Shown: positions 25,416 to 33,031 of the stretch, piece after piece | Numbering within the stretch: position 1 is the first letter of the stretch | Layout of the letters: every line of letters begins with the position of its first letter | NCBI GenBank assembly: GCA_020629315.1 | Contig: JAHDDO010000035.1 | Coordinates: 1 to 33,330, forward strand | DNA: 33,330 nucleotides | From: Saprospiraceae bacterium | Lineage (GTDB): Bacteria > Bacteroidota > Bacteroidia > Chitinophagales > Saprospiraceae | Direction of reading: 5' to 3' | Notes under the pieces: generated by a model | Databases searched by the model: none | Seen by the model: only the letters and a program-made list of their open reading frames with translations | What the model was told of the DNA's origin: nothing | Made by a program: the position numbers and the translations under genes

Positions 25416-27991
25416 TTATGAAAAAGATTGCGTATTTAGTTCTGTTTAGTATTCTTTTTTTTAAGGTAGGTAAAGCTCAAAATGAGCGAGAGGATAAAGT
25501 ATTTTTAAGGTCAGGATCAAGTTTTTTTCAGAATAATTTAGGAATATCGGAAAGTAGTTTTGATGTATTTGGGATAACCGAGGGAGAACAAAATCTACAG
25601 ACCTATGATCAACAGGTCATATATTCTTCTGCTTATGGCCCTACGGTGTATTATGGACTAGAAGAAGGTATAGACGGTGATTTGTTAAATGAGCAATTGA
25701 TTAATTCCGATGTATTAATAGATGCTGATAATTATATACAATATATTGTATCAAACGATAAAAGAGTTTCTATAAAGATCTACTTGGAAAATGAAAGCTT
25801 TGATGAATCAAAGAAAAATTATATTGTTAATTTTCTTGAAAGTAGACTGAACTCATCTGATGTTATAGGCCAAAATAATATAGCTGATAGAATAATTGAA
25901 TCGAACAAACAGTACTATAACTTTTTAGTTAATGGATTTTCAACTATTCTATTAGATGATCAAGAACAAGTCGTTGGGCACAATCCTTATGCTCTTATAA
26001 ATCCAATGGTGTTTTTGACTGTTTCTGGAGTGCCTGTCGAATTGCCACAGGGTGCTGTAGCATATTTCATGTCAGGAAATGGTCGGGTTAATGATCAATT
26101 TAATGTAGGTCTTTGCAAAGGCATGTTACATTCATTTAATGTGGCAGGTAGTGTATATTCGATTAAAGTTGGGTTGAAAGAAGGTAGTGATGGAACAGAC
26201 CCTGAAGATTACTATGTAATTGGGTATGCAGATGAAAACAATGTTTTATACGATTTTCCTGACATAATAAATGGACAACAAAGTGTAGTTTTTACGTCAT
26301 TGTATCTAGGATTCTCAACAGATTGTTCTGTGATTTTTAGTGAAGTCAAATATGAATTCACTTGTTCTGAAGAATGTAATTTAGAAACGGGTGGCGGGAG
26401 TATTAAAAACTATAATGATTATTACAAAAATGTTATTAAGACCTATGAATATATTTCCCCGGAAGGTGGTGAGCCACCAATAAAAGTTGAGGTAGATCCA
26501 TCTACAGAACTTTTTATTTCAATACCATGTGAATTCACAAATATTTCGCCTCATTTATTTAATGAAGTTCTTGATAAAGGACATGTCTATGCAACTACAA
26601 ACTATGGTAAACACAAAACAGTTATTGGATATCAAGGCGAATATTATTTAGTTGCAGAGCACCAAGAAAATCTTGGAGATGAGTGGGCAGAGTTTTTAAA
26701 ATGGAACGCTTATACCGAGAAATGGATCATTCTTGATATAAATGATAATCTATTTCTTGATAATACAATTGGTCCTATACATACCTCTACATTTGCCATA
26801 TTAGAAGTTATGGCGTCCGTTTATTTGGGTGTTGGAGTTGGGCAATTAGTGCCAATAATTGCTGCTGGATTTGGATCCAAAGTGGTTGGTATGGTTGTTG
26901 GTCTCGGCACGGCGACAGTAGCCGAGGCATCTTTAGAATATGGATTTTACACTATACATGGTGATGAAGAAAGGTTAGCCATAGGTTTAATTTGTCTTGG
27001 TGCTGGCAATCTTGTTAGCGTTGCGCCAGAAGCTATTACTTTGTTAAGGAACGTTGGTAAAAAAATTGATGATGGAAAAGCTGCAGTAGAAGGATTTCCC
27101 CCAGATTTAAGAAATGATCTAGGAAGCAATGGAGCAAAGGAAATTGAGATAAAATCAGGAATTATTAAAGATGGTCAAGCTATAGATATTGATCAAGTAA
27201 AGACAAATATTTTAGATGGGGCTGAATTATCTGCAACAAGGAAAACACAGTTAGCAAAAGAGTTAAATAAGCTGGAAATTTTAATTGCTTTTGATAAAAA
27301 CCCTAATTTGGTTAAAGCGTGGGACGCTTTAAAGAAAACTGGATTAAGAACAGATGTAGACCTGTGGCTACCAACGGTTAGTAAATGGATAGATGAAGGA
27401 GTTACTTATGTAGACGATGTTCTTCCAGTTAAATTCTTACACAATGGAAATGAAATTGCAAGAATAGTAGACGACAAACTCATTCCAACAAAATTTCAAT
27501 TTGATGGCACCGTAATAAATGAAGTTAAACTTCCTGGTCAGACTTTTGGAAAAGATGTTGTTAAGGCTTCAGATGGAACTATCGGATTTCGATATCAGTT
27601 TCAAAAGACTAAGATTTATAGAGCGATGTCAGATGCTGAATGGCAAGCTGTTCAGTCTAATAATGGTTTATCAATTGGAAACGGTACAGAGAATTTTGTA
27701 TCCACGAGTAAAGCATATTCCGAAGGCTATATAGGTCAGCCTGGCTATGATGTTCTTGTTGAATTTACTGTTCAACCAAAAACGGTTCAAGATTTGGCAA
27801 AAATTGGTGTCAAAGACCAATCAAATTTGATAAAGAATTCGGGCTTTGATGACTTGACTCCCGTTTCTTCTGGATGGAGTGCAGATAAGGCATTTTTTAA
27901 AGGAGAAGGAACAGCTGTTAATATAGGTTTGGGAGCTCAATCTGTAAATACATTCAATGGAAATATTACCACATTTGTAAGGCTTAATTGA
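25412..27991 (+). CDS. Secreted polymorphic-toxin-like protein with ADP-ribosyltransferase-like C-terminal domain
   Basis: A signal peptide (MKKIAYLVLFSILFFKVGKAQ, from either ATG 25412 or 25418) is followed by about 430 residues of unknown beta-rich sequence. Residues 458-516 form a Gly/Ala/Val-rich hydrophobic segment able to insert in a membrane. Residues 610-660 (LAKELNKLEILIAFDKNPNL, then KAWDALKKTGLRTD) are the type of linker often found just before variable toxin domains. The C-terminal 130 residues contain IYRAMS (R737), FVSTSK (S764-T765-S766), VEF (E784) and KGEGTAVNIGLG (E832), in the Arg-Ser-Glu order of ADP-ribosyltransferases. Catalysis is not proven, and either Glu could be the catalytic one. 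ATGA couples it to the FN3 gene, and its TGA overlaps the ATG of a likely immunity gene. Confidence 0.85.
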   Translation: MIMKKIAYLVLFSILFFKVGKAQNEREDKVFLRSGSSFFQNNLGISESSFDVFGITEGEQNLQTYDQQVIYSSAYGPTVYYGLEEGIDGDLLNEQLINSDVLIDADNYIQYIVSNDKRVSIKIYLENESFDESKKNYIVNFLESRLNSSDVIGQNNIADRIIESNKQYYNFLVNGFSTILLDDQEQVVGHNPYALINPMVFLTVSGVPVELPQGAVAYFMSGNGRVNDQFNVGLCKGMLHSFNVAGSVYSIKVGLKEGSDGTDPEDYYVIGYADENNVLYDFPDIINGQQSVVFTSLYLGFSTDCSVIFSEVKYEFTCSEECNLETGGGSIKNYNDYYKNVIKTYEYISPEGGEPPIKVEVDPSTELFISIPCEFTNISPHLFNEVLDKGHVYATTNYGKHKTVIGYQGEYYLVAEHQENLGDEWAEFLKWNAYTEKWIILDINDNLFLDNTIGPIHTSTFAILEVMASVYLGVGVGQLVPIIAAGFGSKVVGMVVGLGTATVAEASLEYGFYTIHGDEERLAIGLICLGAGNLVSVAPEAITLLRNVGKKIDDGKAAVEGFPPDLRNDLGSNGAKEIEIKSGIIKDGQAIDIDQVKTNILDGAELSATRKTQLAKELNKLEILIAFDKNPNLVKAWDALKKTGLRTDVDLWLPTVSKWIDEGVTYVDDVLPVKFLHNGNEIARIVDDKLIPTKFQFDGTVINEVKLPGQTFGKDVVKASDGTIGFRYQFQKTKIYRAMSDAEWQAVQSNNGLSIGNGTENFVSTSKAYSEGYIGQPGYDVLVEFTVQPKTVQDLAKIGVKDQSNLIKNSGFDDLTPVSSGWSADKAFFKGEGTAVNIGLGAQSVNTFNGNITTFVRLN

Positions 27992-28497
27992 TGGATAAGG
28001 AAACACTGAAATCAAAAATCTGGGATTGTTCGATTTTATTTGAGGAGCTTGATAATTACTTTGGAGACAAGGCTCAGGATCATTCAGAATTACTTGTAGA
28101 ATTATTACAGGAAAGTTTGATTACAAAAAATGGTGATGCTGTAGAGTATTTGATTTACGCAGCGGAAAAAAATGGTATAAAGGAATTATATGTTGAAGTG
28201 TTATGTCAATTGTTAGATATAAGAGATGAATGGCAATATAAACATGAAGATATAGCAACATTGCTGGGCAAAACAGGGAGTCCAAATAGTGTCAAATCCT
28301 TATATGAATTGGCTAATGATTATGACACTTCAGATATACATAGTATTCCGCTAAAAGCGATGTGGTCTCTACGGTTAATTGGTAATGATGATGCTGTAGA
28401 AAGACTTAAAAGGCTAAGTTTAAGTCCAGATGAAAAGAAAGCAAGTATTGCAAAACAACAATTAGAATACTTGAAGAAAACGGAAGAATCAACTTGA
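27991..28497 (+). CDS. Probable immunity protein (HEAT-like helical repeat)
   Basis: This 168-residue cytoplasmic protein has no signal peptide. It is acidic and almost entirely helical. Paired helices such as SELLVELLQESLITKNGDAV, KELYVEVLCQLLD, EDIATLLGKTGSPNSVKSLY, IPLKAMWSLRLIGNDDAVER and KASIAKQQLEYL resemble HEAT or Armadillo-type repeats. The ATG at 27991 overlaps the toxin stop as TGATG, so translation is coupled; a TTG codon one triplet earlier is less likely. Small acidic helical proteins directly after a polymorphic toxin commonly bind and neutralise it, so I call it immunity from position, size and charge, not from a named family. Its 3' end overlaps the convergent DUF4291 gene by nine bases. 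Confidence 0.78.
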   Translation: MDKETLKSKIWDCSILFEELDNYFGDKAQDHSELLVELLQESLITKNGDAVEYLIYAAEKNGIKELYVEVLCQLLDIRDEWQYKHEDIATLLGKTGSPNSVKSLYELANDYDTSDIHSIPLKAMWSLRLIGNDDAVERLKRLSLSPDEKKASIAKQQLEYLKKTEEST

Positions 28498-29052
28498 AGA
28501 GAAAAGTCTTTCTTTAGGAAGTTGTTTAGCAGCTTCTTGAATATCTTCAGAAATAAGTGAGTGGATTTTTTTGCAGAGCGGAGTAATATCTGTGATGGAA
28601 ACAATCCACTCATTTACATATTTAGGAACAGCTTCACCAGATAGTCCAATCTGAATAGATCTGTAGTCCAGTTTTTCTAAATGAATATCACGTTCAGGAT
28701 CCCATTGAATACGTACAGGAGATTGTGTAAGTTTTTCTTTCCATTCTTCTTTTGAGTTATGAATCTCAGAATCGAAGTGAGAGAGGCAAGAATTATCCAA
28801 AGCCCATTGTAAACCTTCTCTTTTTATCTTGATAGCAAGTACATGTTCTTGTCCTTCTTTTTGAGCCCAACCACATCGATACATCATCCAAAGAAATGAC
28901 GGTTTAATCCAAGTCATTCTATCCATCTTGAAAGGAGGAACAAATTTTTGATGTTCTACCGCAGGTAAAGCAATCTCTTTTCTATAGGCTTGGTATACTG
29001 TTATGGTGTTATCATCAAAGACAGCTCTAATCTGTCGTTCATTATCCTGCAT
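28489..29052 (-). CDS. DUF4291 domain protein
   Basis: This 187-residue protein matches the DUF4291 family along its length: RQIRAVFDDNTITVYQAYR at the N-terminus, FVPPFKMDRMTWIKPSFLWM, then MYRCGWAQKEGQEHVLAIKI, VRIQWDPERDIHLEKLDYRS and QIGLSGEAVPKYVNEWIVSI. The family's biochemical activity is unknown to me. The many invariant Arg, Trp, Asp and Gln residues suggest a nucleotide- or nucleic-acid-handling fold, but that is a guess. Its start overlaps the 3' end of the upstream XRE regulator gene by 11 bases, so the two form one transcript. A regulator-effector pairing like this is worth considering as a toxin-antitoxin or defence unit, without proof. Confidence 0.93.
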   Translation of the reverse strand: MQDNERQIRAVFDDNTITVYQAYRKEIALPAVEHQKFVPPFKMDRMTWIKPSFLWMMYRCGWAQKEGQEHVLAIKIKREGLQWALDNSCLSHFDSEIHNSKEEWKEKLTQSPVRIQWDPERDIHLEKLDYRSIQIGLSGEAVPKYVNEWIVSITDITPLCKKIHSLISEDIQEAAKQLPKERLFSSS

Positions 29053-29380
29053 ATGCTTGTCGAGTTTTGTAGTCTCTCAGCACCGCATCAATGATATTAA
29101 AAAGGTTGTCTTTAGATTTAGAGTCCATATTCTGAATCTCTTGTAATCGTGCAACTGTCTTTTTATCAAATGCGGAGTTGATACCTTCACCTACGAGATA
29201 ATCAAGGCTGACTTCAAAAGCGTCAGCAATTTTTTTTGCTGCATCAACAGAAGGAATTGCTTTACCTCTTTCATACTTACCGATCATCTCACGAGAGACA
29301 CCACTTTTATCTGCAAGGTCGGTCTGTGACCATCCTTTTTCTTTCCTAAGATTAGCTATTGTCATTGCTATTTTGTCCAT
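29042..29380 (-). CDS. XRE-family transcriptional regulator
   Basis: The protein has 112 residues. Residues 5-60 are a Cro/CI helix-turn-helix: IANLRKEKGWSQTDLADKSG, then VSREMIGKYERGKAIPSVDA, with the recognition helix around VSREMIGKYERG. AKKIADAFEVSLDYLVGEG closes the domain. Residues 65-112 form a helical tail (RLQEIQNMDSKSKDNLFNII and following) probably used for dimerisation. It is the first gene of a two-gene unit with DUF4291. Upstream lies an inverted repeat flanking its candidate promoter box, fitting autoregulation. It diverges from the primase gene, so it may also control that element. Confidence 0.95.
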   Translation of the reverse strand: MDKIAMTIANLRKEKGWSQTDLADKSGVSREMIGKYERGKAIPSVDAAKKIADAFEVSLDYLVGEGINSAFDKKTVARLQEIQNMDSKSKDNLFNIIDAVLRDYKTRQAYAG

Positions 29381-29390
29381 AATAAGCCCG

Positions 29391-29446
29391 ATTTGCGTCT
29401 TAAAATACAGTGATAATGCAAATTTAAGGGATTAAAAGACGTAAAT
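29391..29446. promoter_or_regulatory. Candidate operator: separated inverted repeat upstream of the XRE gene
   Basis: ATTTGCGTCTTAAAAT (29391-29406) and ATTAAAAGACGTAAAT (29431-29446) are inverted copies with the conserved core ATTT(G/A)CGTCTT. The 24-base spacer contains the minus-strand box TAAATTTG. Two half-sites bracketing a promoter box between divergent genes are typical of an XRE autoregulatory operator. Confidence 0.55.
29419..29426 (-). promoter_or_regulatory. Candidate -7 box for the XRE-DUF4291 unit
   Basis: Minus-strand TAAATTTG matches TAnnTTTG and lies 38 bases before the XRE ATG, giving a leader of roughly 30 bases. It sits between the two operator half-sites. No perfect -33 TTTG is seen. 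Confidence 0.5.
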
Positions 29447-29483
29447 AAAGCTGATAGTTCTTTATTCTTTTGGAATTATAATC

Positions 29484-29491
29484 TACATTTG
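29484..29491 (+). promoter_or_regulatory. Candidate -7 box for the primase gene
   Basis: TACATTTG matches TAnnTTTG and ends on the first base of the GTG at 29491. If it is the promoter, transcription starts after that GTG. Translation would then begin at the in-frame ATG 29539, which also fits the start of the primase domain. Confidence 0.5.
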
Positions 29492-29538
29492 TGTCTAATA
29501 GTTCCAAAAGCAGAAAAATAAACTTTAACAGTTTTAAT

Positions 29539-32142
29539 ATGGAAATATCACAAATCAAGGCTCAACTCAGCATCCAAACTGTACTGAATCACTACAATCT
29601 ATCACCAGACAGGAACCAAAGACTATGCTGTCCTTGGCATAATGACAAGACACCAAGCTTGCAGATTTATCCAAAGACAAACACTTGGACATGCTTCTCA
29701 TCAAATTGTACGGCAGGAAGTGGCGACACTATCGAGATGATCCAGAACATGGAAAAGTGTACTAAGCATGAAGCCCTAAAGAAAGCAGCTGAGTTATGCG
29801 GAGAAGTAAACAGTCAGCCAAGTCTATCTGAAATCTTCAACAAACTAAGACAGAGTCTACACAGAAGTAAAAACGCTATCACATATCTGAAAGACAGAAA
29901 CATCCATAATGCAGAATTAGAAATCGGATACAATCATTACCAGACAGAATACAAGCAGTTACAAAACTGCATCATCTTCCCACTAAAGAACAAGAGTGGA
30001 AACATCGTCTCATTATATGGTAGAAGCATAGCAGACAAAAAAGGAAGCAACCACTACTATCTCAAAAACAGAAAAGGACTCTACCCAAGTTATCCAAGTC
30101 AAGAAACCAAAACCGTGATCATCACTGAAGCGATCATCGATGCAGCGACATTATTGACTCACCTGCCTGCCGGCAAGGCAGGTACAGACTTTACCGTCTT
30201 GTCATTGTTCGGCACAAATGGATGGAATGAAGAACATACGGAAGCGATCAAGAGCCTGAGCGACTTAGAAGAAGTTGTCTTTTTTATGGATGGCGATGAT
30301 GCAGGGAATAAAGCAATAGAAACTTATGCTCCATTAGTCAAGGCGATGAAATCACAAGTCAAAATATCAAAGGTGAATACTCCTGAAGGTGAGGACGTGA
30401 ATAGTTTAGTTATCGGACATGAACCAGAAATCTTAAACCATCTGATAGAGAACCGTGAACTTTTATTTTCAATTGAAAAGAGTTCAAATGAAAAAGAAGA
30501 AGTAGAGCAAAGCGAATCTTTAGAACTGAACATCGAGAATCCAGAATACATCTTTGCTGAAGTTGGAGAGTTGAGATTTACGATTATGGGTGGCATTGGT
30601 TTATATCCCTTAGACAAGATGAAAGTCACTTTGAAGATCGAGAAGATAGGTAGCAATAGACCACTACACAGACTGCGACAAACGATAGATCTGTATCAAG
30701 ATGATAGCGTAGAAAAGTTGGCTCGAAAAGTAGCGGAACGATTAGAGATAGGCAGCACCAAAGTACATGAAGCATTATTGCAATTAACGGAACTGATAGA
30801 AGAATACAGACGAGAGCAGATAGAAGTGAATAAAGTCAAAGAGCCAGAAAAGCGAATTCTCACAGAAGCAGAACGACAAAGAGCAATCAAGTTTTTAAAG
30901 TCCAAGAATCTACTCAAAAGGACAAATCAAGCCATTGGAAAAAGTGGCGTTGTAGGAGAAGAAAACAACAGATTATTGATGTACTTGGTGTTCACATCAA
31001 GACTAAGAGAACAGCCACTACACATCGTAAGCCTTGGCGGAAGTGGCACAGGAAAAACCTATCTGCAAGAGAAAGTAGCGGAATTGATACCCGATGATCA
31101 GAAGTTGGAAATTACAGCGATCAGTGAGAATGCGTTATACTATTTTGACAGAAAAGAACTCAAAAATAAGTTGGTATTGATCGAGGATCTGGATGGTGCC
31201 AATGACGATAAAGTTTTGTTCGCAATTAGAGAGCTGCAGAGTAAAAGACGAATTAGTAAAACGATACCCATCAAAGACAGTAAAGGCAACTTAAAAACCA
31301 TCACATTACAAGTTGAAGGTCCGATCAGCTTGGCAGGTACGACAACGAGAGAAAAACTATACGAAGACAATGCAAACAGATCATTACTCATCTACTTGGA
31401 CGGTAGCAAAGATCATAAAGAAAAGATCATGGCTTATCAGCGACAAGTGTCTGCAGGTAAGATCGACAAGCAACAAGAAGAACAGATGCGGCAGTTCATG
31501 CAGGACGTACAAAGTGTATTGAGACCGATGCGGGTCATCAATCCTTTTGCGGAAATGTTAGCCCTGCCGCAATCTGTATTTAAGCCACTGAGAACAAATA
31601 GTCATTATCTACACTTTATCGAGACAGTTACTTTTTATCATCAGTGGCAAAGGGAAGTAAAGGTCAACCAACAAACAGGAGAACAACACATTGAGACTAC
31701 GATCGAGGACATAGAAGAAGCGAACCGATTATTAAAAGATGTACTACTGGCAAAGAGTGATGAACTGACGAAAGCATGTAGAAGGTTCTTGGAGTTGATC
31801 AGAGTTTACTTGAAATCAGAGAAGCGAGATAGTTTTTATAGTGGTGATCTGAGAATCAAATATCGCATAGCTCCAACGACATTAAATCGACATCTTAAAG
31901 ACCTGAGAAAGTACGGATATATCAAGGTGGTGAGTGGTAGTAAAAGCAAAGGTTACGAATACGAATTGGAAGAGGTCGGAGAGATCACAAGACTTGCAAG
32001 CAATCTACAAACCGTGTTTGATGAAGCCTTAGAGAAGATAAAATCAAAAATGGGTGACCCAGTGGCCCACCAGTTGCCCAGTAAAGTTAGTGGGCAACAC
32101 AAGACAAAGACAGTCAACGAGTTAAGAGCCGTAGCCCAGTAG
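29539..32142 (+). CDS. Mobile-element primase with CHC2 zinc finger, TOPRIM and P-loop ATPase domains
   Basis: Residue numbers count from the GTG at 29491; subtract 16 for the preferred ATG at 29539. A DnaG-like CHC2 zinc finger uses C47, H50, C68 and C73. A TOPRIM domain follows, with VIITEAIIDAATLL near 208 and MDGDDAGNKA near 267. A linker leads to a P-loop ATPase with Walker A GGSGTGKT at 516-523 and Walker B LVLIEDLDG near 560, followed by sensor-like motifs (GTTTREKL). Residues about 770-830 form a winged-helix-like DNA-binding end (TLNRHLKDLRKYGYIKVV). It probably primes or starts element replication. A 23-base palindrome inserted inside the TOPRIM coding region adds HLPAGKAG in frame. 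The 3' end holds repeated GCCCAC/GTGGGC motifs. Confidence 0.9.
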   Translation: MEISQIKAQLSIQTVLNHYNLSPDRNQRLCCPWHNDKTPSLQIYPKTNTWTCFSSNCTAGSGDTIEMIQNMEKCTKHEALKKAAELCGEVNSQPSLSEIFNKLRQSLHRSKNAITYLKDRNIHNAELEIGYNHYQTEYKQLQNCIIFPLKNKSGNIVSLYGRSIADKKGSNHYYLKNRKGLYPSYPSQETKTVIITEAIIDAATLLTHLPAGKAGTDFTVLSLFGTNGWNEEHTEAIKSLSDLEEVVFFMDGDDAGNKAIETYAPLVKAMKSQVKISKVNTPEGEDVNSLVIGHEPEILNHLIENRELLFSIEKSSNEKEEVEQSESLELNIENPEYIFAEVGELRFTIMGGIGLYPLDKMKVTLKIEKIGSNRPLHRLRQTIDLYQDDSVEKLARKVAERLEIGSTKVHEALLQLTELIEEYRREQIEVNKVKEPEKRILTEAERQRAIKFLKSKNLLKRTNQAIGKSGVVGEENNRLLMYLVFTSRLREQPLHIVSLGGSGTGKTYLQEKVAELIPDDQKLEITAISENALYYFDRKELKNKLVLIEDLDGANDDKVLFAIRELQSKRRISKTIPIKDSKGNLKTITLQVEGPISLAGTTTREKLYEDNANRSLLIYLDGSKDHKEKIMAYQRQVSAGKIDKQQEEQMRQFMQDVQSVLRPMRVINPFAEMLALPQSVFKPLRTNSHYLHFIETVTFYHQWQREVKVNQQTGEQHIETTIEDIEEANRLLKDVLLAKSDELTKACRRFLELIRVYLKSEKRDSFYSGDLRIKYRIAPTTLNRHLKDLRKYGYIKVVSGSKSKGYEYELEEVGEITRLASNLQTVFDEALEKIKSKMGDPVAHQLPSKVSGQHKTKTVNELRAVAQ
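30161..30183. repeat. Palindromic in-frame insertion inside the primase TOPRIM region
   Basis: ACCTGCCT, a seven-base centre GCCGGCA, and AGGCAGGT form a perfect 8-base-stem palindrome, more G+C-rich than its surroundings. It encodes LPAGKAG between LLTH and TDFTVLSLFG, where other TOPRIM proteins have a short loop. From memory, small palindromes coding LPAGKAG-like peptides recur in Bacteroidota ORFs; not checked. Confidence 0.7.
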
Positions 32143-32147
32143 CCCAC
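32051..32147. repeat. Cluster of direct and inverted GCCCAC/GTGGGC repeats before the recombinase gene
   Basis: The cluster contains the palindrome TGGGT-G-ACCCA (32051-32061) and an almost identical direct pair, CCCAGTGGCCCAC (32058-32070) and CCCAGTAGCCCAC (32135-32147). It also contains an inverted pair, GTTGCCCA (32073-32080) and TGGGCAAC (32091-32098), with a ten-base loop. It spans the end of the primase gene and the gap to the recombinase. It could be a recombinase or replication-protein binding site, or a regulatory hairpin. Confidence 0.55.
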
Positions 32148-32167
32148 TAAAATGCACAAGTGGGGTT

Positions 32168-33031
32168 ATGAAAAATAACTATTACTTACAATTATTAGAA
32201 GGCTTTACCGAGTGGCTCACCAGATTAAACTACGCTAAAGAAAGCGTCAGAGGTAGAAGTAGACAACTCAGAATATTCCTGGAATGGGTTGAGAACAAAG
32301 GAATAAATCAACTCCAAGACATCACCCAAAACGACTTAGAAGCATACAACGAATCCTTGCATAAAAGACCGATTAGATCAAGAACAATAGAAGGATATAT
32401 CAGTGTGCTAAAGCTCGTCAATGAATACTTAGAAAACTATGGAGAAGCTCCGATCATTAAAACCAGACTAACAGTAACTAAAGAAGCCAAGCGAGAAAGA
32501 ACGATCCTGAGCAAAGCAGAAATCAATCAACTTTATGAAGCTTGTGAGAACGATCCTTGGGGGTTAAGAGATAGAATAATCATTGCCATTTATTACGGTT
32601 GTGGTGTCAGGTGTACAGAAGGAACGAGATTGGAATTAAGAGATATTGATTTTAGTAATGATCTATTGCACGTCAGAAAAGGAAAGAACTATAGAGAAAG
32701 ATATGTGCCAATCAGTGAAGGCGTAAAGAAAGAATTATTGCAATGGGTCAATGATGGCCAAACTTGGTTCGCAGGAGGAAAGACAAATATCCTAATCCCA
32801 AACAGCAGAGGGAAAACTACTCAAAGTGGGCCATTAAATAAGCGACTAAAATTACTGTGTGAGAAAGCATCTATCAAAAAGAAAATCACTTTGCATTGCC
32901 TACGGCATAGCATAGCGACCCATCTTTTAGAAAGTGGAATGGACTTAGAAATGATCGGACAGTTCTTAGGTCATGTAGGATTAGAAGCTACTCAGGTTTA
33001 TACTCGAATAATCAATCATGGAATTAAATGA
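32168..33031 (+). CDS. Tyrosine recombinase/integrase
   Basis: The protein has 287 residues, close to the XerC/D length. Residues 1-95 form the SAM-like core-binding domain (LLEGFTEWLTRLNYAKESVR, DITQNDLEAYNESLHKR). Residues 110-287 are the catalytic domain: the first Arg in YYGCGVRCTEGTRLELRDID, the Lys in the beta-hairpin VRKGKNYRERYVP, H-x-x-R in LHCLRHSIATHL, the second His in FLGHVGLEATQ and the nucleophile Tyr in VYTRI. All catalytic positions are filled. It acts by site-specific strand exchange on the element. Its final codons overlap the next recombinase-like gene by 14 bases. The repeat cluster just upstream may be its target. Confidence 0.95.
   Translation: MKNNYYLQLLEGFTEWLTRLNYAKESVRGRSRQLRIFLEWVENKGINQLQDITQNDLEAYNESLHKRPIRSRTIEGYISVLKLVNEYLENYGEAPIIKTRLTVTKEAKRERTILSKAEINQLYEACENDPWGLRDRIIIAIYYGCGVRCTEGTRLELRDIDFSNDLLHVRKGKNYRERYVPISEGVKKELLQWVNDGQTWFAGGKTNILIPNSRGKTTQSGPLNKRLKLLCEKASIKKKITLHCLRHSIATHLLESGMDLEMIGQFLGHVGLEATQVYTRIINHGIK

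Noticed and set aside
14981-27991. RHS, CdiA or Tc toxin system
   Set aside because: There are no YD repeats, no RHS core DPxG motif, no haemagglutinin TPS domain and no TcA/TcB/TcC architecture.
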